From NCBI RefSeq assembly GCF_000208745.1, contig NC_030856.1, positions 19,141,067 through 19,205,066 of the forward strand: a stretch of 64,000 nt of DNA. Reading direction: 5' to 3'. A program made the translations under genes and the position numbers. Shown one piece after another: positions 47,206-58,545 of the stretch; the first letter of the stretch is position 1; each line of letters starts with the position of its first letter. Source of the stretch: Theobroma cacao (taxonomy: Eukaryota; Streptophyta; Magnoliopsida; Malvales; Malvaceae). Below the pieces are notes generated by a model that saw only the letters and a program-made list of their open reading frames with translations, did no database searches and was not told the DNA's origin.

Positions 47206-48230
47206 CAATCTCAAGCTGGTCAAGTTCCACCTGCTGTTTCCCCTATAAAAGCCCTAATACCACCACCTTCTATTCTACCCCAAACACCGGACGTCTCCAT
47301 TTCTAAGAAATTGAAGGAAGCTAGACAGTTAGGTTGTATCTTGTTTACTGGTGAGTTGGATGCGACCGCAGCTAAGGATTGGGTTATTCAAGTATCGGAG
47401 ACACTGATAGATATGGGATTAGATGATGAGATGAAATTGAAGGTGGCTACATGGTTATTTGAGAAGAGAGCCCGTACCTAGTGGAATTCAGTAAAGTCTC
47501 GCTCTCCTATACCGGTGACTTGGACGAATTTCCTCCATGAGTTCGATGGTCAGTATTACACTTATTTCAATCAGAAAGAGAAAAAGAGAGAATTTTTGAG
47601 CTTGAAACAAGGGAACATGACCATTGAGGAGTATGAAACTTGTTTAACGAGCTGATGCTTAATGTACCTGAGTTGGTGAGATTGGAACAAAACCAGCTAA
47701 ACTATTTTGAGGAAGGACTCCGTAATGAGATACGATAGCATATGATAGTGACTGGAAAAGAGTCATATAAGGAAGTTGTGCAGATGGTCTTACGGGCTGA
47801 GAAGCTCATCACTGAGAATAGAGGAATCCAAGCTGAGTTTGCAAAGAGAAGGAATCCGCCTACATTCCTGGGTCAGTCTTCAAAGAGAGGCAGAGATTCG
47901 ACATCTACTGCAAGAAGTAATACCTCAGCGTCTGTGGCATCCACTAGACCTCCATCTCAGTAGTCACAGCCGAGATCTTCTAGACCTGATCTGCTCATAA
48001 TGAGTAGTCAGGGGGCGACTTCAGGAGGATTGGACAGATGCCGTAATTACGAAGGATTTCATGTTGGGTCATGTAGAATGCTTGTAACATGTTTTCAATG
48101 CGGCCAATAGGGGCATATTAAGAGAGATTGTCCTCAAATGAGACGGGGTACAATAGCTACTTCTACTCCTCTGACTCGTCCTAGTATATCGTGGAGAGAC
48201 ACTTCGAGATCATAGTCCAGACAGGGCCTA
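47206..48230 (+). pseudogene. gag: Gypsy A gag, C-terminal part
   Basis: Continues with QAGQVPPAVSP, KKLKEARQLG and the gag core (AAKDWVIQVSETL, FDGQYYTYFNQKEKKREF). Lesions: TAG for Trp of TWWNS at 47479-47481, one T lost near 47640 (after EEYET), stop codons near 47735 and 47961. The knuckle at 48090-48131 reads CFQCGQ-stop-GHIKRDC, with all Cys and His kept but a TAG for Gln. The ORF 47182-47481 begins inside the inserted LTR, so its first residues are not gag. Confidence 0.9.
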
Positions 48231-49120
48231 GTGATACGGTCAAGCATGGGGAGTAATACCCCAAAGCAACCATCTTCCAAACCGTAACCCCAGATTTCGA
48301 CCAGGGTTTTTGCAGTGACTGAGGATGAAGCCCGGGTTTGACCTAGCATAGTGACAGGTACTATGATTGTGTTTGATAGAGATGCACATGTTTTGATAGA
48401 TTCGGGCTCCGATAGATCATACGTGAGCATATCATTTGCATCATTCTCATATAGGAACCTGTCACTATTAGAGGAAGAGATTATAGTGCATACTCCGCTA
48501 GGCTAGCGGTTAGTAAGAAATATGTATTATAGAGACTGTGGTATTAAAGTTAGGGAAGAAGAATTTATGGGTGATTTAATTCCTTTGGAGATTCGGGACT
48601 TTGATTTGATCTTGGGTATGGATTGGTTGTCCACTCATCGAGCAAAGGTGGATTGTTTTAAGAAAGAAGTGATTCTCTAGAGTTCAGAGGGAGCAGAAGT
48701 TGTATTTATGAGGGAGCGTCTAGTATTACCATTTTGTGTAATCTCGACCCTCAAAGCTTTGAAATTGGTGCGAAAGGGATATCCGACATACTTAGCTCAC
48801 GTGATTGATATATCAAGGGAGAAACCTAAGTTAGAGAATGTCCCTGTAGTAAGTGAGTTCCCTGATGTATTTCTTGATGAATTACCGGGACTTCCTCCCT
48901 ATTGTGAGTTCGAATTCACCATTGACTTACTTCCAAGTATTGCCCCTATCTCTATTCCTCCATATAGAATGGCTCCGATAGAGTTGAAGGAGTTGAAAGT
49001 ACAGTTGAAAGAGTTAGTGGACAAGGGTTTTATACGCCTAGTACATCTCTGTGGGGAGCACCGATTTTATTTGCGAAAAAGAAAGACGGTACACTTCAGT
49101 TATGTATAGATTACCGGCAG
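48231..49120 (+). pseudogene. pol: Gypsy A protease and start of RT
   Basis: Protease motif IDSGSDRSYVS (about 48397-48429) intact. TAG at about 48504 replaces the codon before RLVRN, and another stop lies near 48679. The region from 48708 to 49109 is open ([39 protein letters not shown]). One C is lost near 49033 (GFIRP region) compared with element B, and the frame shifts into RT. Confidence 0.9.
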
Positions 49121-50437
49121 CTTAACAAAATGACCATTAAGAACAAGTATCCGTTGTCGAGGATTGATGATCTTTTCGATCAATTACAGGGAGCTACAGT
49201 GTTTTCTAAGGTTGATCTGAGGTCTGGGTATCATCAGTTGAGGATCAAAGAACAGGATGTACCCAAGACAGCGTTCAGGTCACGGTACGATCATTATGAG
49301 TTCTTAGTCATGCCTTTTAGGTTAACTAAAGCACCGACAGCTTTTATGGATCTCATGAACAGGGTGTTCCACCTTTACTTGGACAAGTTTGTTATTGTGT
49401 TCATTGATGACATCCCGGTTTAGTCGAAAGATAATGATGAGCACGATACCCACTTGTGTATAGTATTACAAACTTTGCGGGAAAGATAGTTGTATGCAAA
49501 GTTTTCGAAGCGTGAGTTTCGATTACAGGAAGTGGTATTCTTAGGACACGTAGTATCAGGAGCTGGAATATATGTTGATCCTAAGAAGATAGAGGTAATT
49601 TTACAATTGGAGCAACCTAAGATGGTGACGAAGATTCGTAGTTTCCTCGGATTAGCTAGTTATTATCGGAGGTTTGTTCAAGGGTTTTCCTTAATAGCAG
49701 CTCCTTTGACTCGTCTAACTCATAAGGGAGTTAAGTTTGAGTGGGATGATGTTTGTGAGAATCGATTTTCGGAGCTAAAGAACCGATTAACCTCTGCTCC
49801 CGTTTTAACACTTCTTGTGAGTGGTAAGGAATTTATAGTTTATAGTGATGCCTTAAAGTTGGGGTTGGGGTGCGTACTGATGCAGAATGAAAAAGTTGTG
49901 GCTTATGCTTCTAGACAGCTAAAGAGGCATGAAGCAAATTACCCTACCCATCATTTAGAGTTAGCAGCTGTGGTTTTTGCTTTAAAAATCTGGAAGCATT
50001 ACTTGTATGGGGAGCATTGTCGGATATTTACGGATCACAAGAGTTTAAAATATTTTCTCACTCAGAAGGAGCTTAATTTGAGGCAAAGGCGATGGTTGGA
50101 GTTGATAAAAGATTATGACTTGATGATAGACTATTATCCGGGAGAGGCGAACGTTGTAGCTAATGCCTTAAGTCGTAAGTCTTCATCGTCTTTAGCAGTA
50201 CTTCAGAGTTGTTATTTTTCAGCATTATTGGAGATGAAATCTCTTGGGGTCCAGTTGAGAAATGGTGAGGATGGATCCTTATTGGCAAGCTTCATTGTGC
50301 AACCTTTGTTACTTAATCAGATCAAGGACATTCAGAGGTCTGATGATGAGTTAAGAAAAGAAATTCAAAAATTGACCGATGGGGGAGTCAGTGAGTTTAG
50401 ATTTGGAGAGGATAATGTCTTAATGTTTAGAGATTGA
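49121..50437 (+). pseudogene. pol: Gypsy A reverse transcriptase and RNase H
   Basis: ORFs 49130-49423 and 49490-50437 are in one frame, broken by TAG at 49421 (Tyr in VYSR) and 49487. [21 protein letters not shown] and VFIDDIPV with both Asp of the active pair. RNase [47 protein letters not shown], then [11 protein letters not shown], where the Asp seen as ADAL in element B is Asn. It ends at a TGA (50435). The intact GLGC stretch shows where element B lost two bases. Confidence 0.92.
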
Positions 50438-50709
50438 GTTTGTGTTCTTGAGGGAAACCAGCTAAGACAGGCAATCATGGAAAAAGCCCATTCATCTGCC
50501 TATGCATTACATCCTGGAAGCACTAAGATGTATAGGACTATCAGGGAGAATTATTGGTGGCCGGGTATGAAGCGAGACATAGCAGAATTCGTAGCAAAGT
50601 GTCTCGTATGTCAGCAAGTTAAGGCGGAGCATCAGAGGCCAGCAGGTACACTTCAGTCTTTACCTATTCCTGAGTGGAAATGGGAGCATGTAACTATGGA
50701 TTTTGTTTT
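50438..50709 (+). pseudogene. pol: Gypsy A integrase, N-terminal part
   Basis: Zinc-binding domain HPGSTKMYRTIRENYWWPGM and CLVCQQVKAEHQRPAG, then EHVTMDFVF with the first catalytic Asp, in the same frame as RT. Cut at 50709 by a reverse-strand solo LTR; it continues at 53805. The ORF 50477-50839 runs on into the LTR; its last third is not integrase. Confidence 0.92.
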
Positions 50710-53700
50710 TGTCACAACGCGGAACCTCCCTCAGGCCCATGACAATTGCCACGACGCCTCGATTGACACTTATTATTCGGAATGCCAATCGAAACTCCGC
50801 AAGGCTAGCGAATCAGTTTCTTGCCTTTCTTGTGAGTAATCGTTGTTAAATATCGAGTTTTAAGAAAATATAAACTATTTTAGATCGAAAACAATCAAAA
50901 TAAAGTTTTCGCCACATAGGGGTATTTTGGTCATTTTTACCAAAAAATTTTGAAACCTGATAAAGATACAACGTATGGTAGAAAAATATCCACTGCCGAT
51001 TAAAAATAAATTTTTGTAATCTAAATCATTCATTTAGAGTGAAAAGTTGGCTAATTAAACTAAATAAAAATATTTGATAATATATTTCATTTTCTTATAA
51101 AATAATCTTTATAGAACTATTCATAAATAATTTTTGTAGTGCGAGAATAAAATAAATTCATACATACAATAATTTGCAAAGTTATAATGTACAATAATAA
51201 TTACAATGACAAGTGGCCCATGAATACACCACGTATTGGTGATAGTAACCTACTGTCTGTGAGGTAGAGAGGTCAATTGGAATCCTTGACAAAATAGGGT
51301 ATCTACAAGCTACCACAGACTTGAAATGTTTGGAAAGGAGGTGGGTGAGATTTTGCAATCCCAATGAGTAAACAGACATTATCATAAATATTTAAAGGCG
51401 AGTAACATGGAGGCAAGTTTAAACAACAAATTACAAACTATTTCATAAGGTTTTCAATTTATTCCTTAAGCCATAAAATATTTGCAATTTACCAAAATAG
51501 TTGTTAAGACTTATGACTTTTCTTAAAACAAGGCTCAAGCCAAAACTAATCCTTGGGGATACCTTGGTCGAGGCATCTAACCGAGTCTGCCAAGGTAGTT
51601 ATGATATTTACATCTGAAACACATTTTTATTTTTAAAACAAGTCGTTCCTTGGTGTTGGTCGAGTTACACATTCATGTGGGGGTTCGACGTGAAGTGAGC
51701 TCTAATACTACCCCAGGAGTTACCCTCCTCGCCTCTACAATCGAAGTAATTATGTAACCAGATTTACCGTGCCCCTCTAATAGGCAGTCCATGAAAACTC
51801 GTCATTGTAGTGACTAACCCACCAATTTTAATAAAATTTCGACAGTATAACGTGGCTTTTATTTATTTACCCAGCCTGCATAGTAAAAACAGCTTACATT
51901 CTATTCCAATGCAATTATAAAATAAAGCCACATATACTTATATATCATAAGCCATTCATAAGAAAATATATTTTTCAAGACAATTGGTAGCCTCCAATTA
52001 CTCAATTTCATAATCAACACAATATATTTTTATTTGTCACATTTATTTCTAAAACATCAAAAATCCCNNNNNNNNNNNNNNNNNNNNNNNNNNNNNNNNN
52101 NNNNNNNNNNNNNNNNNNNNNNNNNNNNNNNNNNNNNNNNNNNNNNNNNNNNNNNNNNNNNNNNNNNNNNNNNNNNNNNNNNNNNNNNNNNNNNNNNNNN
52201 NNNNNNNNNNNNNNNNNNNNNNNNNNNNNNNNNNNNNNNNNNNNNNNNNNNNNNNNNNNNNNNNNNNNNNNNNNNNNNNNNNNNNNNNNNNNNNNNNNNN
52301 NNNNNNNNNNNNNNNNNNNNNNNNNNNNNNNNNNNNNNNNNNNNNNNNNNNNNNNNNNNNNNNNNNNNNNNNNNNNNNNNNNNNNNNNNNNNNNNNNNNN
52401 NNNNNNNNNNNNNNNNNNNNNNNNNNNNNNNNNNNNNNNNNNNNNNNNNNNNNNNNNNNNNNNNNNNNNNNNNNNNNNNNNNNNNNNNNNNNNNNNNNNN
52501 NNNNNNNNNNNNNNNNNAAAATTCAGCCAAAAATGGGACATTAACTCGGTAAATTTTCTACTTTGTTTTTCTATCACATTTAACCATTTTTCATCATTTT
52601 CTCTTCATTTCTCTTAGAATAAAAATCAGATCATCATCATTGTACCTCATTGCAGATTCGGCCAAGGGTGGGTATTGTGAAAATTTAATGCTTTCTTGCC
52701 TAATTTAATTTCTAAACACATTTAACTAACTAAAACTATCAAATTAACTAAAAATCAAAACCTAAACATTTCAATTTCTCCCCCCTTGAAATTCAGCCAG
52801 CCCTTGATGTCACTTTTAGATCTCTCTCCTCAAGCATGCTAAATGGAAACAAAGGCATAGGAAAGGTATAAATCAAGCTAAAGTCGAAAAATCTTACCAT
52901 TAGACGCGTAAACGGGCGAAAAACGTGAATTCCCCTTTGAATTTTCTTGTTTCTCTTTGGTTTTTCTTTTTTTCTTCCCTTCCTCTCTATTTTATCTCTT
53001 GTTCTCCCTTATGGGCGGCCAGCACTTAAAATGGGGTTTAAATGGGCTGACTTTTTATTAAAATAATATTATATCATTAAAAAGGTCACATGTCACTTTC
53101 CCATTGGCCCATTTTTAAAATTTCATCCATTTGTTTCCAAATTTTCACCATACACTTGTCCCACATATCCATAGCTTACATAAAATTCTCAGACTTATCC
53201 AAAGTCTTAGTGGAGTAATTTTTGAAATTTAAACTTTTGCCCCCGTAAAAGTGAAAAATTACATTTTTTCCCAAAAAATTGAAAAATTGCCCATAGACAT
53301 ATTTTTCATCCCTTATACTTATACCATTCTCCAATTTGTTAAATTTGATCTAAATTCTCTCAAAATCTCAAATTTTGTCTGCGAGTGGCAAAATTACGAT
53401 TTTACCCCTACACTCCAAAAATCACCAGAATTAAACTTTTTCACTTCCTATCATTAAATTATACTCCAAATAGTTAATCTTGGTCACAAGTTTCACTCCA
53501 TGATCAAATTATTATCTTAGGTGGCAAAATGACGATTTTTCCCCTGAACATCAAAATTTTCAATTTTACCCTTAATGAAACCTCGAACTCCGAACAATCA
53601 TTTTTAGTCATTCCTTGACTATAAAATATTAAATTTCATCCTACGATTCCTATTTGAACTAGTTCAAGGTTAAATCAACTCAAGTGTATCGTTAGGTACG

Positions 53701-53799
53701 ATACTGGGTTTGGTATATTCTTAGGTGCTTTCCTAGCATAATAACATGCTACTCAGTGCATGTATATCATGACATGTGTTTATAGGGCCAGGTTTTAAA
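50710..53799 (-). mobile_element. Solo LTR of gypsy family F2 in integrase of element A (3090 bp with gap)
   Basis: TGTCACAACGCGG at the left and GGCCAGGTTTTAAA at the right are the reverse complement of the F2 LTR ends. Perfect duplication GTTTT (50705-50709, 53800-53804). N run at 52068-52517. U3 of the element-B type. No interior, so a solo LTR. ORFs inside are not genes. Confidence 0.92.
52068..52517. other. Assembly gap (450 N)
   Basis: The equivalent stretch of the sister solo LTR (45475-45921) is 447 bases, so this gap appears correctly sized. Confidence 0.97.
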
Positions 53800-54843
53800 G
53801 TTTTGGGATTGCCGTGGATACATAGGGGAAAGGATGGGATTTGGGTGATCGTAAATCGGTTGACTAAGTTCGCTCACTTTTTAGCTGTCCATAGTACATA
53901 CTCTATTGATAAGCTAGCTTAGCTCTATATAGATGAGATTGTGAGGCTACCTGGACTTCCCGTTTCTATAGTGTCAGATCGAGATCCTCGATTCACTTCT
54001 CGATTTTTGTAAAAATTTCAAGAAGCTCTCTAAACCAAATTGAAATTTAGCACTGCTTTTCACCCACAGACGGATAGTCAGTCAAAGAAGACTATCCAGA
54101 CTATGGAGGATATGTTGAGGGCTTGTGTCATGGATTTTCTTGAGAGTTGGGATAGACACTTGCCGTTAGTGGAATTTGCTTACAACAACAGCTTTCAGTC
54201 TAGCATTGGTACGGCACCGTACTAAGCTTTATATGGAAGGAAATGTCGTACTCCACTTTGTTGGGATGAAGTGGGTGAAAGAAAGTTAGTTAGTGTGGAA
54301 TTGATCGATCTAACTAATGACAAGATCAAGGTTATACGAGAAAGGCTAAAGGTAGCCCAAGATAGGCAGAAGAGCTATGCAGATAAACGGAGAAAAGACT
54401 TGGAGTTTGTGATCGATGATAAAGTTTTTCTTAAGGTTTCTCCGTGGAAAGGTGTGATTCGATTTGCGAAGCGAGGAAAGCTTAACCCGAGGTATATTGG
54501 ACCATTCCGAATCATTGAGAGAATTGGACCAGTGGCTTATCGGTTAGAACTACCTCCGGAGTTAGATCGGATCCATAATGCTTTCCATGTCTCCATGCTT
54601 AAGAAATATGTACCAGATCCCTCTCACATCCTCGAAGCACCTCCGATCGAGTTGCATGAAGATTTGAAGTTCGAGGTGCAACTTGTGAGTATCTTGGATT
54701 GAAAGGATCGAGTACTGAGGAACAAAAGTATTTCAATGGTCAAAGTGTTGTGGAAAAGTGCTCGAATGGAGGAAATGACAAGAGAAGTAGAGCATCAGAT
54801 GAGGAACCAATACCCGCATCTATTTGTCGAATCTGGTAAGTGA
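53800..54843 (+). pseudogene. pol: Gypsy A integrase core, C-terminus and chromodomain-like tail
   Basis: Continues the integrase: IVSDRDPRFTSRF has the second catalytic Asp, and the third motif reads HPQTDSQSKKTIQ, where the catalytic Glu is Lys and the preceding Gly is Ser. Stops in KLA-LYIDE, near RFL-KFQ, EAL-TKL and APY-ALYG. From 54271 it is open through [15 protein letters not shown] (no insertion, unlike element B) and [17 protein letters not shown] to a TGA for Arg at 54700, then the chromodomain-like VLWKSARMEEMTREVEHQMR to the TGA at 54841. As it stands the integrase could not be active. Confidence 0.92.
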
Positions 54844-54868
54844 GATTTTGAGGTCAAAATTTTATTTT

Positions 54869-54880
54869 AAGGGGGGTAGA
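54869..54880 (+). promoter_or_regulatory. Polypurine tract of gypsy A
   Basis: AAGGGGGGTAGA after TTTTATTTT, just before the 3' LTR start TGTAAAACCC at 54883. Confidence 0.9.
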
Positions 54881-54882
54881 AT

Positions 54883-57100
54883 TGTAAAACCCGACCCTAT
54901 AAACAGATGTCATGACATACATGCACTAAGTAGCATGTTATTGCGCTAGGAAAGTCCCTAAGCATAGACGAAACTCGGTATTATACCTAACGGTACACTT
55001 AAGTTGATTTAACCTCGAACTAGTTCAAATACTAATCGTAGGATGAAATTTAATATCTTACAGTCCAGGAATGATTAAAAATGATTGTTCGGAGTTTGAG
55101 GGTTCATTTGGGGTAAAATTAAAAATTTTGATGTTCAGGGGCAAAATCGTCATTTTGCCACCTAAGATAATAATTTGATCATGGAGTAAAATTTTTGATG
55201 AAGATTAACTATTTGGAGTATAATTTAATGATAGGAAGTGAAAATTTTCAATTCCGGCAATTTTTGGAACCTAAAGGCAAAACGATAATTTTGTCACCCT
55301 GGGGTAAAAACCGTAATTTTCACCACCCAAAACTTGTCAAAATTATAGGATTTATTTATTTTTGATATGAATAACTATGGTATTCTAAGTGGTGAAAAAT
55401 TGAGGTTTAAAGGATGAAATTTTAAAAACGGGCCAATGGGAAAGTGACACATGGCACTTTTTAATGATTTAATATTTTTTTAAAGGAAAGTCAACCCATT
55501 TAAACCCCACATCAGGTGATGGCCGGCCATAAGGAGAGAACAAGAAAGAAAATAGAGAGGAAAGGAAGAAAAGAGAAAAACCAAAGGAAAATTAGAAAAT
55601 TGAAAGGGAAAATTGCGTTTTTCGACCGTTTACGCGTCTAACGGTAAGATTTTTCGACTTTAGCTTGATTTCTACCTTTCCTATGCCTTTGGTTCCATTT
55701 AGCATGCTTGAGGAGAGAGATCAAAAAGTGATATCAAGGGCTGGACGAAATTCAAGGGGGAGAGCCTTCCGGTAAAGGCAAGGAAGTCATACCTGACGAA
55801 CAGTGATCGGGGCACCTAGAAAGCATTTAGTTTGTACAAACGGTGAGTAAACCTATTATTATTGTAAATTATCTAGAGTTTATTTTTTAATGCTCTTTAT
55901 GTATTTTATGAAATAAAAATGAGATTAAAATGGGATTTTTGATGTTTTAGAAATAAATGTGACAAATAAATATATTGTGTTGATTATCTGAAATAAGAAA
56001 GTTTTGATTATGAAATTGAGTAATTGGAGATTGCCAATTGTCTTGACAAATATATTTTCCTATGAATGGCTTATGATATATGAGTATATGTGGCTATATT
56101 TTATAATTGTATTGGGAATTTATGTAAGCTGTCTTTTACTATGCAGGCTGGGTAAATAAATAAAAGCCACGTTATACTGTCAAAATTTTATTAAAATTGG
56201 TGGGTTTAGTCACTGCAGTGACGGGTTTCCGTGGACTGCCTATTAGAAGGGCACGGTAAACCCGGTTATATAGTTACTCCGATTGTAGAGGCGAGGAGGG
56301 TAACTCTTGGGGTAGTGTTAGAGCTCACTTCATGTAGAACCCCCACGTGAATGTGTAACTCGGCCAACGCCAAGGAACAGCTTGTTTTCAAAACTAACAT
56401 GTGTTTAACATGTAAATATCTTAACAACCTTGGCGGACTCGGTTAGATGCCTCGGCCAAGGTATCCTCGAGGACTAGTTTTGGCTTGAGCCCTGTTTTTA
56501 ATAAAAGTTATAAGCCTTAACAACTGTTTTGGTAAATTACAAATATTTTATGGTTTAAGAAATAAATTGAAAACCTTATGAAATGGTTTGTAATTTGTTG
56601 TTTAAACTTGCCTCCATGTTACTCACCTTTAGATATTTATGATAATGTCTGTTTACTCATTGGGATTTCAAAATCTCACCCACCTCCTTTCCAAATATTT
56701 CAGGCCTGTGGTAGCTTGTAGATACCCGATTTTGTCGAGGATTTCAGTTGACCCCTCTATCACACAGACAGTAGGTTACCATCACCAACACTTCATGTAT
56801 TTATGGGCCACTTGTCATTGTAATTATTATTGTACATTATAACTTTGTAAATTATTGTATGTATGAATTTATTTTACTTCTAAGTTACAAAAGATTACTT
56901 ACACGTGTTTCTATAAATATTATTTTATATAAAAATGATATATTTTTATCTTTTGATTTACTTGAGCCGGAAACGATTGGAAATTGTTTAAAATTGATAT
57001 GTAAGCCTTGCAAGGTTCTGATTGGTATTCCGGGTAATGAGTATCAATCGGGACGTCGCGGAGGTTATCATGGGCCCGAGGGAGGTTCCAGGTCGTCACA
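54883..57100 (+). repeat. 3' LTR of gypsy A, internally deleted (2218 bp)
   Basis: TGTAAAACCCGACC...CAGGTCGTCACA. About 540 bases are missing at about 55757 compared with the 5' LTR (41770-42306). The join is at GGGGGAG, a short stretch common to both ends of the lost segment. GGCAAAATCGTCATTTTGCC at 55140-55159. The last bases read GTCGTCACA instead of GTCGTGACA. Confidence 0.92.
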
Positions 57101-58545
57101 TATTCACTATTTCGAGAGTCAAATTTTTAGAGTACTCCGACTATCGATCCTCGGGTACAATTTCTTTGCACTTATCAGAGGATTCACCACCTAAACATAG
57201 TGCACAATCAAGCAATTTACCATATTGGTGCTAAACCTTTATAAAACTATATGGATACAGGAAATGGAATTCAAATTGTTCGGATTATCGTCTAAACATG
57301 GTGTTCTACACAAATTCAATTGTGTACCTAAATAAAACGGTATTGGCCTAATTCGATCTATCACTCGATTAATTGGCCAATATGTCCAATTCAACTCCAA
57401 TTAACTCCATTTTTCTTCCAATTCTCCAAACCATCAAACACAAGTCAAATAGCATAAAATTGAGCAAAATCATCTTCACATTTTCTCTTGGGAATTTCGG
57501 TCATGGTGGGTGCATCAACACTATGATTTTTCCTACTTGACTTTCTCACCGTAATTCATCATTTCATAAACAATTCACTTGAAATAAAATCAAATCCACC
57601 ATCTACACTGTACATGGAAGATTCGGCCAATGATGGATAATGGGAGGAAGTGAATTTTTCTTGTTGGCTTTTCATGCTACACATCACTAACTAACTAAAA
57701 ACACTAAAATACATTAAAATCTAACCAAATTAAGAATCAAAACCTCCCTCTAAGTGTTCAGCCAGCAAGGGATTCATCATGATTTCATGTGATTCAACCA
57801 TGGAAAATAAGAAAAAATGCTTAAGAAAGAGAGATCTGAAGCTTAAATTGAAAAATCTTACTTTTTTTCACTTGTTTCCTTGAATTTTCACGTTTTTCCC
57901 TTGAATTTTTCCACCTAGGGTTTTGTTCTTCCTTTTTATTGCTTCTCCTTGGTGAGCCGACCATAATGAAGAGAAATGGGTTGGTTTTGTGCTAATTTAT
58001 AAGGAAAATAATAAAGAAATAAAAGCTTGACACTTGTCACCTTACCATTGGTCCATTTTTAAATTCTTAACTATTAAGCTTTCTTTCTCCACCACATAAA
58101 ATCTTTCAATTATCCATAATAATAATGGGTGAAATTCATGTTCTGGACAAGTGTTGGGTGGTGCAAAATTACAATTTTGCCCTTGGGGTGGCAAAATGAC
58201 TATTTTACCCTTATCCTCGAAAAAACGTCGAAATTAAAATTCTTCACTTCCCAAACTCAAATTATACTCCAAATAATCAATCTTAGTCAAAAATTTCATC
58301 CAACACTCACATCTTAACCTCGAGTGGCAAAATGACCATTTTGCCCCTAGGTCATGAAAATTCCAATTTGACTCTAAATCTATCCTCGAACTCCAATTTG
58401 CCCCTAAGTCATTTTGGGGTTTTAAAATTCTCAATTTCATCTTAAAATCTCTATTTGGACTAGTTCGAGGCTTAATTCAACTTATTTGCACCACTAGGTA
58501 CACTACCGACTTTTGATAATTTTCGGGGCTTTCCAAGTATGCAAG
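57101..58545 (-). repeat. Solo F1 LTR, second piece
   Basis: Reverse complement of about 4510-5965. GATCCTCGGGTAC at 57146 matches the complement of 5930 and CAAAATGACCATTTTGCC (58326-58343) that of 4716-4735. ORFs at 57022-57234, 58129-58317 and 58234-58440 are chance. Confidence 0.88.

Larger units (their letters stand above)
40892..57100 (+). mobile_element. Ty3/gypsy chromovirus (Tekay/Del-like) element A, with two nested solo LTRs
   Basis: LTRs 40892-43646 and 54883-57100, primer site 43654-43665, gag and pol in four blocks, polypurine tract 54869-54880. Subtracting the two inner LTRs leaves about 10.0 kb. Flanks TACTT (40887-40891) and TATTC (57101-57105) look like a decayed duplication, and the flanking F1 LTR reads on across the insert. 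By my count 12 of the first 168 LTR bases differ between its ends, about as many as in element B. Its U3 differs from that of B (see findings). Confidence 0.92.

Noticed and set aside
48134..48430. 98-codon minus-strand ORF, similar to 24559-24813
   Set aside because: Antisense shadow of the gypsy gag-protease junction; the similarity between the two copies follows from the sense coding region.
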